A stretch of 64,000 nt of DNA from Streptomyces sp. LUP30 (GTDB lineage: Bacteria > Actinomycetota > Actinomycetes > Streptomycetales > Streptomycetaceae). Shown here piece by piece: positions 31,862-39,269 of the stretch. The stretch lies in assembly GCF_001746365.1 (NCBI RefSeq), contig NZ_MJAJ01000007.1:167347-231346 (forward strand). Direction: 5' to 3'. How positions within the stretch are numbered: the first letter of the stretch is position 1; each line of letters begins with the position of its first letter. A program made the translations under genes and the position numbers. The notes below the pieces were generated by a model. The model worked only from the letters and a program-made list of their open reading frames with translations. It was not told the DNA's origin and made no database searches.

Positions 31862-32834
31862 CGATCAAGGGTCACACATCTGTAAACAGGTAAGTGACGT
31901 GTTGACCCGCTGGCGTCAAGGTGACGTGCTGAAGAACGTCTCCGCCGTGCGCCTCGTTGATTTGAGTCGCCCCCTGACCCCTGCCGCTGAGGCTTTGCGT
32001 GAGGCTGAAGGTGTTCCGCTAGCGACTGCTGACGTGCAGCCTCCCGAGCTGGCCATTTTGGACTCCATGGAGCCCGGAGGCTATGCGGTTGTTTCGCAGA
32101 CATGTGACGTGGTTAGACACGTTTCAGTACAGCCGTTTATCCAGCTCTGTCCTGTGCGGAGCATTCCTGCCGATCAGCTTCGCCAGATCCAGAAGTATGA
32201 GTCGACTCAGTTTGTTTGGCTGCCGCAGCTCGGTGAAGATCAGGCTGCGGATCTGACTCGGACATTTACCGTCGAGAAGAGTGTCTTGGTCGGACAAGAG
32301 CCGATTCATGGAGTCGAAACCGACGAGGAGATCCGAAACTTCGCGGCGGTAGTAGCGCGTCGCTTTGGTAGGTTTGCGTTCCCGGACGATCTCCATGACT
32401 CTATGGTTCGGTTTCGGTCCAAGATCGTATCTAAGCACGGAAAGGGTAGCGACGAAGGTTCTGCCCTGCGGCAGATTCATCAGATACGTGCGGAAGCGCT
32501 GCCGAATTGGGGCGCTGAATCCATTGAGGTAGTGCTCCATTTCATACTGGAACCCACTGTGCTACCCGAAGTGGAAACCTGGCCCAAAGGTAGCCCCAAC
32601 CTGCCTTCTGTTTCTATCGTTGAGGCAGCCCGGAATGTTGCGACCTCATCAGGCACGGATGGGGTTAAGGCGTGGATGGCCTTGGCACATGCATGGGTGT
32701 CACTGTGTGAGCCCACTGGGGTTATCAAATCCATTTCCGCGCAGGTGACCACCACCGAGCTCTTCAGTATGGAAGACATTCGGCGTACTGAGCAGTTGGA
32801 TATGGATTATCTTTCCGTTTCTGCTGGCAGTTAA
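31839..32834 (+). CDS. Unknown protein with QGDVL and SQTCDVV motifs
   Basis: A 331-residue soluble protein, third in the operon. The N-terminal block RWRQGDVLKNVSAVRLVDL and the motif VVSQTCDVVRH, with conserved-looking Cys-Asp, recur in my memory as a poorly described family found in conflict loci; I cannot name it. The C-terminus is a mixed domain with Trp-rich segments (LPNWGAESIEVVLHFIL). Base composition is as low as in the first gene, so the operon moved as a unit. Biochemical role unknown. Confidence 0.65.
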   Translation: MGSQEAADDQGSHICKQVSDVLTRWRQGDVLKNVSAVRLVDLSRPLTPAAEALREAEGVPLATADVQPPELAILDSMEPGGYAVVSQTCDVVRHVSVQPFIQLCPVRSIPADQLRQIQKYESTQFVWLPQLGEDQAADLTRTFTVEKSVLVGQEPIHGVETDEEIRNFAAVVARRFGRFAFPDDLHDSMVRFRSKIVSKHGKGSDEGSALRQIHQIRAEALPNWGAESIEVVLHFILEPTVLPEVETWPKGSPNLPSVSIVEAARNVATSSGTDGVKAWMALAHAWVSLCEPTGVIKSISAQVTTTELFSMEDIRRTEQLDMDYLSVSAGS

Positions 32835-32947
32835 AGCTACGCCCTTTGGGATGCCGTCCGGGACTACTCGCGCGTCGAGCCATCCGCCGCAAATCATACG
32901 TGCGCGGCCAGATGAAAGGTCGGCGGAGCGGCTTTGGGCTGGAGCTG

Positions 32948-33058
32948 CTTTGGCGCGAGTGATCATGGCCCCGTAAGCTTCCGGCGCGTCGGGCAGTCTG
33001 TGGACCTGCCCGGTAAAGCACGACGTTGGGGCCATGATCTTCGAGGCTCGCGCCAAAG
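32948..33058 (+). repeat. Long imperfect inverted repeat / structured element
   Basis: Left arm CTTTGGCGCGAG-T-GATCATGGCCCC (32,948-32,972) pairs with GGGGCCATGATC and CTCGCGCCAAAG (33,028-33,058), with a six-base bulge. The 55-bp loop contains a second hairpin, CGGGCAG / CTGCCCG. It lies 114 bp after the three-gene operon and may be a terminator, a structured RNA or a transposon remnant. Confidence 0.65.
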
Positions 33059-33233
33059 TGGCTGCCTAAAGCCGTGGAGCCGACCGCCCCAGCCACGACG
33101 TACCCCTTCTCTGGCATCAGGCGGCTGATTGCTCTGTGCGCGGCACGGGCGCCGGCCGGGCTGGAGCGGGGCGGAGACAGGAGCGCAGGCCCGGCCGGGG
33201 GCCGGGCCGCGCGCGGTGAGCGGAGCGAGCCGC

Positions 33234-33263
33234 CTTGAACCAGTAGAGAAACTTTGAATCATG
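33234..33263 (+). repeat. 30-bp repeat, second copy
   Basis: CTTGAACCAGTAGAGAAACT and following; matches 23,424-23,453 outside the element with two mismatches. The 32,835-33,428 spacer otherwise has no convincing gene. Confidence 0.8.
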
Positions 33264-33428
33264 CTCGTGGGGCTGTGCTGTCCGGTCCCGGGAGATGCTT
33301 GACACTTCGGTCCCAGCTGACGGTGGCCGTGATCGGCTTTTCTGTGCACGTCGTTGCGGCGTGTGGCAAGGCGAGGGCGAACCCTGCACACCAGGCATCA
33401 GGGACACGCTGGCCGTTAGCCTGTCCGC

Positions 33429-33956
33429 GTGATCCCTACCGATGATCGGCAGTTCCCAGCTGCCCTTGCCGCCGCGCTGGCGCTCCCGTTCGACTACAAC
33501 GACGGCGACGGGGTCGACTTTGAACCCTTCCAGGAGTTCCTGTCTGCGGAGGAGACCGCCGACTGGTTCCAGGCCTGGACGGGGAATGCGGAGCTGAGTG
33601 GCGACCGGTTCCGCGTGTTCGGGCAAGACGGGTCGGGCGGATACGCGGCGTTCTGGGTGATCCGGCCCAGCTGCCCGCTCGCCGATCAGCCTGTGGTCTT
33701 CCTCGGTTCTGAAGGCGAGACCGGCGTCGTGGCGCGTGATCTGGGTGCCTTCTTGTGGCTGCTGGCTGGTGGCTTCGGCCCTTGTGAAGCAGCCACCTCG
33801 GATGAACCTGACTGGATGCCGTCGCTTAACCGCGACTTCGTGGCCGTCGCGGAACGATTCGCGGCCGACCGGCGGCAGCCGGCAGCTGCCGTCATAGAGC
33901 AGGCCACCCGTGAGTTCCCAGACTTCGATGACGCGATCATGGAGCTCTGCCGCTGA
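33429..33956 (+). CDS. SMI1/KNR4 (SUKH) superfamily protein
   Basis: A 175-residue soluble acidic protein: LPFDYNDGDGVDFEPFQEFLSAEETADWFQAW, FRVFGQDGSGGYAAFWVIRP, PVVFLGSEGETGVVARDLGAFLWLLAGG. This strand/helix order is typical of SUKH proteins, many of which are immunity proteins against contact-dependent or polymorphic toxins. No toxin gene is adjacent, so it may be an orphan immunity gene. The start is GTG. It lies 57 bp before the XRE gene. Confidence 0.72.
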   Translation: MIPTDDRQFPAALAAALALPFDYNDGDGVDFEPFQEFLSAEETADWFQAWTGNAELSGDRFRVFGQDGSGGYAAFWVIRPSCPLADQPVVFLGSEGETGVVARDLGAFLWLLAGGFGPCEAATSDEPDWMPSLNRDFVAVAERFAADRRQPAAAVIEQATREFPDFDDAIMELCR

Positions 33957-34013
33957 CTCGGTCCTCAACTCCTAACAGGAGCTCCCTCCGCTCGGTGGTG
34001 TAGAACCCTGGGT

Positions 34014-34865
34014 ATGGGGAGCGAGAGGCGAGAGCTGATGAAGGCGCTGGGGGTGCGTCTGCGGGGACTTCGTACAGAGGCTGGCCTGACGGGCGCCGTC
34101 CTGGCGCAGCGGGCTGGGGTGGGGCAACCGACCGTGTCGAAGGTCGAGAACGGGCGCATGGTTCCCAGCCTCGATGTTCTGGGCCGTCTGTCGGTCGCTC
34201 TCGACCTGGACGAGCCGACCTCTCGCGAGGTGCGTGACCTCTTGGCCGCAGTGGAAGCCGCGCCAGGCGCAGTGCCGCTGTCCGGCGAGGAGGTTCCCGC
34301 TGGAACAGTCCTCGATGAGGCGGTGCGGTCTGCTCGGCTGGTCCGGTCGTTCCAGTGCGTCGTTCTGCCGGCCATGCTTCAGAGCGCCGAGTACGCTCGG
34401 CACGTCTTCGCCAGTGCGCCGTACTCGACGCCGGAAGCCGTCGGTCGCGCTGTCGCTGCTCGTGTCGAGCGGCAAAGCCTCTTGTACGAGCCGGGCCGTG
34501 AGTCGGTGTTCGTGCTGACCGAAGGGGTGTTGCGAACCTGGCCGGGGGGTCCTTCGCTCATGCTCGCCCAGTTTGACCGGCTGCTGGCTGTCGAGAGTCT
34601 GAGCACTGTGCGCCTGGGGGTGATCCCGTGGCGTCGTGCGGTGCCGGTCATGCCCCGGCACGGGTTCACCTTGTGCGACCGGCGGGCGGTCGTGGTGGAA
34701 GCCTTCCGCGGTGAGCGAGTCGTCGAGGACTCCGACGAGGTTGCCGCGTATGAGGAGACCTTCCGGCGCTTCGAGGGGGCGGCCGTCTTCGGCCGCGAGG
34801 CGCGCGAGCTCCTGGTTCGTGTGATGCGGGAGTTCCAGGAGTTGGAGGACTCCACCACCCATTAG
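34014..34865 (+). CDS. XRE regulator with DUF5753 (Scr1-type) domain
   Basis: A 283-residue protein: helix-turn-helix at residues 10-65 (LRGLRTEAGLTGAVLAQRAGVGQPTVSKVENG), then the DUF5753 domain (IPAML-type QCVVLPAMLQSAEYARHVF, VFVLTEGVLRTWPGG, LGVIPWRRAVPVMPRHGFTL). Such regulators often pair with a small DUF397 toxin-like partner, but none is present here. The ATG lies seven bases after TAGAAC, a -10-like box, with no ribosome-binding site, so the mRNA may be leaderless. The same leader and N-terminus survive in the remnant at 23,529. Confidence 0.88.
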   Translation: MGSERRELMKALGVRLRGLRTEAGLTGAVLAQRAGVGQPTVSKVENGRMVPSLDVLGRLSVALDLDEPTSREVRDLLAAVEAAPGAVPLSGEEVPAGTVLDEAVRSARLVRSFQCVVLPAMLQSAEYARHVFASAPYSTPEAVGRAVAARVERQSLLYEPGRESVFVLTEGVLRTWPGGPSLMLAQFDRLLAVESLSTVRLGVIPWRRAVPVMPRHGFTLCDRRAVVVEAFRGERVVEDSDEVAAYEETFRRFEGAAVFGREARELLVRVMREFQELEDSTTH

Positions 34866-34928
34866 AGGAATAATTCCTCAAGATGCCTGGTCGACCGGCC
34901 ACGCGTGGGAATACTCTGCTCGCTGAGT

Positions 34929-34946
34929 CGTCTAGCCCCCTAGACG
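34929..34946 (+). promoter_or_regulatory. CGTCTAG-CCCC-CTAGACG palindrome
   Basis: A perfect 7-bp inverted repeat with a 4-bp spacer, directly upstream of the ribosome-binding site of the HATPase gene. One of several GTCTAG/CTAGAC sites inside the element. Confidence 0.75.
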
Positions 34947-34962
34947 AGGAGGAGTGTTTCTC

Positions 34963-35364
34963 ATGCCCAAAAGCTGGTGCCGGATGTTCCCCGGCCTGAC
35001 CTGGCAGGTTGCCCAGGCCCGTCACTTCGTCGCCGCGTTGCTGGAGGACGAGACCGCAGAGCTGGTCGACGACGCCGTCCTGGTCGTCGGCGAGCTGGCG
35101 GCCAACGCCGTCAAGCACACACGGAGCGGCTGGTACCGAGGATGGTTCCTCGTGCTCGTCCACTTCGTGGATGACCTGGTTCGTATCGAGGTCGTCGACC
35201 AGGGCGGCGACGAGGAACCTATGGTTCGCAGCGTCACCAGGCACATGGAAGAGGACGGCCGCGGGCTGATGCTGATTGCGGCGTGCGCCAAGAACTGGGG
35301 TGTGAAGGACCGGCCCTCGGGTGCGCGCTGCGTCTGGGTCGAGCTTGTGCGGACCGGCTCGTGA
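34963..35364 (+). CDS. HATPase_c (RsbW-like) kinase-fold protein
   Basis: A 133-residue GHKL ATP-binding protein. The N-box is VVGELAANAVKHT, the G1 box VVDQGG and the G2 box GRGLMLI. Proteins of this size are anti-sigma factor kinases of the RsbW/SpoIIAB type or partner kinases. It lies in a signalling trio with an HTH protein and a PP2C-like phosphatase, so a phosphorylation-based partner switch is plausible. ATG 34963 has GAGGAGGAG eight bases upstream. The CTAG palindrome lies just ahead. Confidence 0.85.
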   Translation: MPKSWCRMFPGLTWQVAQARHFVAALLEDETAELVDDAVLVVGELAANAVKHTRSGWYRGWFLVLVHFVDDLVRIEVVDQGGDEEPMVRSVTRHMEEDGRGLMLIAACAKNWGVKDRPSGARCVWVELVRTGS

Positions 35365-35496
35365 TGGGCGGCTTTCCGGCGGTGATGTGTGGTGGCCTCG
35401 CGGGCAGTGGAGTGTGAGTCCCCGGGGAGTGCCTGGGCGCCGGGCCGGCTTCTACGTGATCGGAGTTCATTCGGGCAGGCGACTCCCGCCCGTTCC

Positions 35497-35512
35497 GTCT
35501 AGGGCCCTAGAC
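35497..35512 (+). promoter_or_regulatory. Perfect palindrome GTCTAGGGCCCTAGAC
   Basis: A 16-bp perfect palindrome, 28 bp upstream of the sigma-like HTH gene. It fits autoregulation by that protein. Confidence 0.8.
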
Positions 35513-35539
35513 TCCTGGTTACTTCTAGGAGGTGTGGTC

Positions 35540-36391
35540 ATGTCGGACGAGTTGCAGCGGATCATGGCGATCGATGATCCGTACCTGCTTCTGCGTGAGG
35601 TCACGACACGTTTGGCCGACGCGCAGCAGGAGGTGACCGAACTCGCCCGGCTCCGCCGTCGTGTCGTTCAGGACCTCCACTCGCAGGGGTTGTCGTACGC
35701 GCAGATCGCCGAGAAGGCCGGCCTGAGCCGCGGGCGGATTCACCAGATCCGCCACACAGGCCCGGCGCCCGAGGGTGCGTTCCTCGGCGCGGGCGCCGTC
35801 ACGGTCGTGACTCCGCTGCGGTGGGACGACGAGAAGAAGCGCCCTGTCGTCGCCATGGCGGACGTGAACTCCGGCAGGCGGCTCGAAGAGCTGGCCAAGT
35901 CATACGGGCTCGACGTCAGTTCCGGCCACGTCCTGGTGAGCGGTGAGGTCGACCTCAACCGTGACGGCCTGGTCGTCGTCTGCGGACCGGGCATGTCGCG
36001 GACCATGAGCGACCTCTACGCGCAGGATCCCGTCCTCAGCTGGGAACACCCCGACGACGAACCGTGGGCGCTGGTGGACAGGCGTACCGGCACGGCCTAT
36101 CGCGCGGGAGCGGACACCGAGCCGCAGCGCTCGCACGACGTCGGATACCTCGGCAGGTTGCCCCGCCCGGACGGCAACGGCTCCGTACTCGCGATCGCCG
36201 GCATCCACACCGCGGGCTCCCTCGGCGTCGTCCAGCTGCTCGCCTCCGACCTGAACACGCTCTGGGGTCAGGTGGGAGAGCATCACTTCTCCACGCTGGT
36301 GAGCGTTGAGTACGACCCGGAGACGGACGAACCGCAATCCGTCGAACTGCTCACCCCGATCTACCGGCACGACGAGGAGACGACGGCGTGA
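35540..36391 (+). CDS. Sigma-like HTH regulatory protein
   Basis: A 283-residue protein. The N-terminal 80 residues hold a coiled helix (LREVTTRLADAQQEVTELARLRRRVVQDL) and a sigma70 region-4-type HTH (SYAQIAEKAGLSRGRIHQIRH). The C-terminal 190 residues look like a nucleotide- or ligand-binding domain (VVVCGPGMSRTMSDLYAQDP, SVLAIAGIHTAGSLGVVQLLASD). It may be the element's transcription switch, because a perfect palindrome sits at its promoter. ATG 35540 has AGGAGG. It is coupled to the PP2C gene by a 4-bp overlap (GTGA). Confidence 0.78.
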   Translation: MSDELQRIMAIDDPYLLLREVTTRLADAQQEVTELARLRRRVVQDLHSQGLSYAQIAEKAGLSRGRIHQIRHTGPAPEGAFLGAGAVTVVTPLRWDDEKKRPVVAMADVNSGRRLEELAKSYGLDVSSGHVLVSGEVDLNRDGLVVVCGPGMSRTMSDLYAQDPVLSWEHPDDEPWALVDRRTGTAYRAGADTEPQRSHDVGYLGRLPRPDGNGSVLAIAGIHTAGSLGVVQLLASDLNTLWGQVGEHHFSTLVSVEYDPETDEPQSVELLTPIYRHDEETTA

Positions 36392-37209
36392 ACGTCGCCC
36401 TCGCCTCATTGCCCGCCGAACCCGGCCAGGCGAACGAGGACTTCGCCGCCGCTGCTGCCGGGGCGGCCGTCCTCCTCGACGGGGCCGGGGTTGCCGGGGC
36501 AGATACCGGGTGCACGCACGGCATCGCCTGGTTCTCCTCGACGTTGGGCGGGCTGCTGCTGAGTACCATCACGGCGCACCCCACCCGGCCGCTCGCTGAG
36601 TGCCTGGCTGACTCGATCCGCGTTGTCCGGTCGCTGCATGAGGACGGTTGCGATCTGACCTATCGGGGCAGTCCGACCAGTACGGTCGTCGCCGTCCGGG
36701 TCGACGCGGGAGCTCTCGAATACCTCGTACTCGGCGACTCGACCCTTCTTCTGGCCGACCAGGACGGGAAGACGACAGCCATCACTGACCAGCGCCTGGA
36801 CGAGGCCGGCAAGCGGCTCCGTGGTCCAGTCGACGAACTGCTCACGGGCTCACCCCAACATGCTGCAGCCCTGGCCCGGTACCGGGACGCCCTTACGGGG
36901 CTCCGCAATCGGCCGGGCGGCTTCTGGATTGCCGGGCCCGATGCGCAAGCGGCCGAGCACGCCCTAACCGGGGTGGTACCGCTCAAGAAACTGGCGTCCA
37001 TAACGCTGCTAAGTGACGGTGCGACGCGACTTGTCGACTCCTTTGGCATCGCTACCTGGGAAGGGACGTTGTCCGTCCTCAACTCCTTCGGGCCGAATGA
37101 ACTGATCCACCACGTGAGGAAAGCTGAGGCTGGCGATCCTCACGGCCGCCGCTGGCCCCGTGGCAAAGCGAAGGATGATGCCACTGTCCTGCACTGGATG
37201 ATGTTCTAG
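36388..37209 (+). CDS. PP2C-like protein phosphatase
   Basis: A 273-residue soluble protein of the PPM fold: PGQANEDFAAAAAGAAVLLDGAGV gives the metal-binding Asp/Gly-type motif, STVVAVRVDAGALEYLVLGDSTLLL the second, and ITLLSDGATRLVD with KAKDDATVLHW the third and fourth. All expected Asp residues appear present, so it should dephosphorylate Ser/Thr. With the kinase-fold protein and the HTH protein it forms a likely switch. A start at GTG 36388 is fixed by the overlap. Confidence 0.82.
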   Translation: MNVALASLPAEPGQANEDFAAAAAGAAVLLDGAGVAGADTGCTHGIAWFSSTLGGLLLSTITAHPTRPLAECLADSIRVVRSLHEDGCDLTYRGSPTSTVVAVRVDAGALEYLVLGDSTLLLADQDGKTTAITDQRLDEAGKRLRGPVDELLTGSPQHAAALARYRDALTGLRNRPGGFWIAGPDAQAAEHALTGVVPLKKLASITLLSDGATRLVDSFGIATWEGTLSVLNSFGPNELIHHVRKAEAGDPHGRRWPRGKAKDDATVLHWMMF

Positions 37210-37222
37210 TTGGCCTAGCAAA

Positions 37223-38182
37223 CTAGAGGTTTGGCAGGGTGTTGCTCCAAGCCCAGGCCCCGCGCGTTGGGGTCCAGTCAATGCCGTAGGTGGTGTGGTA
37301 ACCCGAGCGAGGGTAGTTATCGCGTGTGGTGAAGAGACTCCTCCTGCCACCAGGGATCGCGAACTCGTCAGATGTTGGGAATCCTAGTTGGCTGTTCTCC
37401 CAGCCCATGGCTGCCCACTTGTCGCGAATCGCTCCGTGGACTTCATGTGCGCCGGTTGAAGGAGACCAGTAGATCGATCCGGTCTGGAAATGGTTGAACG
37501 CGCCCGGCTTGTTCGGTGTGCGCGTCTCGTCAGATGTTGGGAATCCTAGTTGGCTGTTCTCCCAGCCCATGGCTGCCCACTTGTCGCGAATCGCTCCGTG
37601 GATTTCGTGTGCGCCGGTTGAAGGAGACCAGTAGATCGATCCGGTCTGGAAATGGTTGAACGCGCCCGGCTTGTTCGGTGTGCGCGTCTCATCATTGAGT
37701 GGCAGTTTGAGGAAGCTGTTTTCGAACCCCATCGAACCGTATTTCTTGTTGATCTCGCCGTGAGTTTCGACGCCTCTCCCCCGCTCATTCAGTTCCAGGA
37801 ACAGAGTCGAATCAGGAAAAATGAACCGCGCTGTCTGGTAGTCGCTGTTGGAATCCGGGATTTCGACTCGTGCCAGACCGCCTCCGCAGCCGTGTGCCCA
37901 TAGCTGGCTGCTGCTGTTGAATATGTCCTCCCAGGCGGCCTTTCCGCGGCCATAGATCTGGTAGATCCGAGATTCCTTGACGACATCTTCGTTGTATGTC
38001 TCAAAGGCGACCTCCGGCGGGTAGCCTGCGCCTGTCGCTTTGAATGGAGACTTATGGCAAACCGGCGTCGGGAAATCGAGCGAAATGGCATCGGCGGATG
38101 CTGGGGTCAAAGCGCACAGGGCGAAAGCCATGCCCAGAACGGCAAGAGTGGACCGCTGACTGTTGAAGCGATTGCGTCGCAC
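37223..38182 (-). CDS. Secreted LGFP-repeat protein
   Basis: A 319-residue exported protein. The signal peptide (about residues 1-32) ends SADA; a unique domain with Cys follows, then LGFP repeats (HFQTGSIYWSPSTGAHEVHG, KWAAMGWENSQLGFPTSDE). LGFP repeats are found in cell-wall-associated actinobacterial proteins. It is the only minus-strand gene in the element's middle and converges on the PP2C gene, so it may be independent cargo that alters the cell surface. Base composition is lower in GC than the tra genes. Confidence 0.88.
   Translation of the reverse strand: MRRNRFNSQRSTLAVLGMAFALCALTPASADAISLDFPTPVCHKSPFKATGAGYPPEVAFETYNEDVVKESRIYQIYGRGKAAWEDIFNSSSQLWAHGCGGGLARVEIPDSNSDYQTARFIFPDSTLFLELNERGRGVETHGEINKKYGSMGFENSFLKLPLNDETRTPNKPGAFNHFQTGSIYWSPSTGAHEIHGAIRDKWAAMGWENSQLGFPTSDETRTPNKPGAFNHFQTGSIYWSPSTGAHEVHGAIRDKWAAMGWENSQLGFPTSDEFAIPGGRRSLFTTRDNYPRSGYHTTYGIDWTPTRGAWAWSNTLPNL
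37365..37688 (-). repeat. Two 162-bp direct repeats coding LGFP units
   Basis: Copies at 37,365-37,526 and 37,527-37,688 differ by only a few bases and each codes for 54 residues. A very recent internal duplication. Confidence 0.9.
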
Positions 38183-38916
38183 GATTTTCTCGCTTTCGAC
38201 CGATCCGGTGCTTAGCCCTGAGAACTTACAGGTGCTGAGTGAGTTGCGAAAGCCTTACCTCAGGTAAGGGTGGTCTGAGATTCGTGTAATCGGCACTGGC
38301 CGTGAAGGTCTCGGTAGCGGTTTCGTATCCTCGGGCGCGCGCGTATCGGATATGGGTCCACGTCAGACGCCTTGTGGGTGGCTGTGGCTGTTCGCTGCCG
38401 CCTGATTTGGGATCGTTGTGCCGGCGGCCTGTGAGCGACGGTCACCTCAGGGAGTTGTACGCGCTAGTGACGAGAGGCTGCCACTCGTCTGGCGTAGGCT
38501 CTGTATCTCATCCTTGGCCAACGGTTAGAGGGTGCCGCTCGCCGCTGAATATTGCCGCTATATCAATTTCAGTGAAGGGAGGATAGCCAAGCCCCCGGCG
38601 AGCAATGCGGTGCATGAGGCGCTTGGGCCTTCGTCGTGCCGCAGAGCAGGCGGCGTGAGGAGGTTGTGCCGCAGCCATCGAGTCGCCCAGCTGCCCGCGT
38701 GCGCGCTTGAGTCACCACTGCGCCTGCTGAAGTCGCGGAAGAAGCGCAGCCTGAGGGCCAGCTTGCCTACCCCCCTAGACAGTTGACGGTCCATCGGTCT
38801 AACGTAGTCGTCAACCCCCCTAGACAGTCAGGCGGGTGGCCCCTCTGATGTCTAGGGGGGTATCCAGACTCAAGCGGTGCGGGCTGAACGCATCGCCACC
38901 AAGTGAGGTTCACGAA
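38183..38916. promoter_or_regulatory. Control region upstream of the transfer genes
   Basis: No convincing gene. The last 150 bp hold three copies of CCCCCTAGACA: direct at 38,771 and 38,816, inverted at about 38,860-38,847. Between the first two is the inverted repeat GTTGACG / CGTCAAC, with TTGACG at 38,783 as a possible -35. Probably the repressed promoter of the tra operon. Confidence 0.6.
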
Positions 38917-39264
38917 ATGCGTGTAATCCCCGTAGATGTCTCCGCTGCGACGCTCCTCGTCACCAAGCTGCCTGAGGTCAAGGTGAAGGACCGTCAGACC
39001 GGTGAAATCGCCATCGACCCGGTGACCAACGACCGGCTCATGGTGCTGGAGCTGGTGTTCATCGCGGCGGGCGGTTCGGACATGATCAAGGTCACCGTTC
39101 CCGAGAAGGGCATCGGTGAGGGCCTGGTGATGGGAGCTCCGGTCATCCTGCCCGGCCTCATCGCCCGACCGTGGGAGAGCGAGTTCGGCGGGCGCATGCG
39201 TCACGGCATCGCCTACCGCGCGGACGCGGTCATGGTCAACGCACCGGCTCCGGTGCAGGGCTGA
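38917..39264 (+). CDS. AICE conserved protein upstream of tra (SCO3933-like)
   Basis: A 115-residue soluble protein: MRVIPVDVSAATLLVTKLPE, VKDRQTGEIAIDPVTNDRLM, then KVTVPEKGIGEGLVMGAPVILPGL. A small beta-rich protein of this kind commonly precedes the FtsK-like transfer gene in Streptomyces elements; its function is unknown. ATG 38917 follows GAGG. It ends five bases before tra, so the two are co-translated. Confidence 0.8.
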   Translation: MRVIPVDVSAATLLVTKLPEVKVKDRQTGEIAIDPVTNDRLMVLELVFIAAGGSDMIKVTVPEKGIGEGLVMGAPVILPGLIARPWESEFGGRMRHGIAYRADAVMVNAPAPVQG

Positions 39265-39269
39265 ACGCC

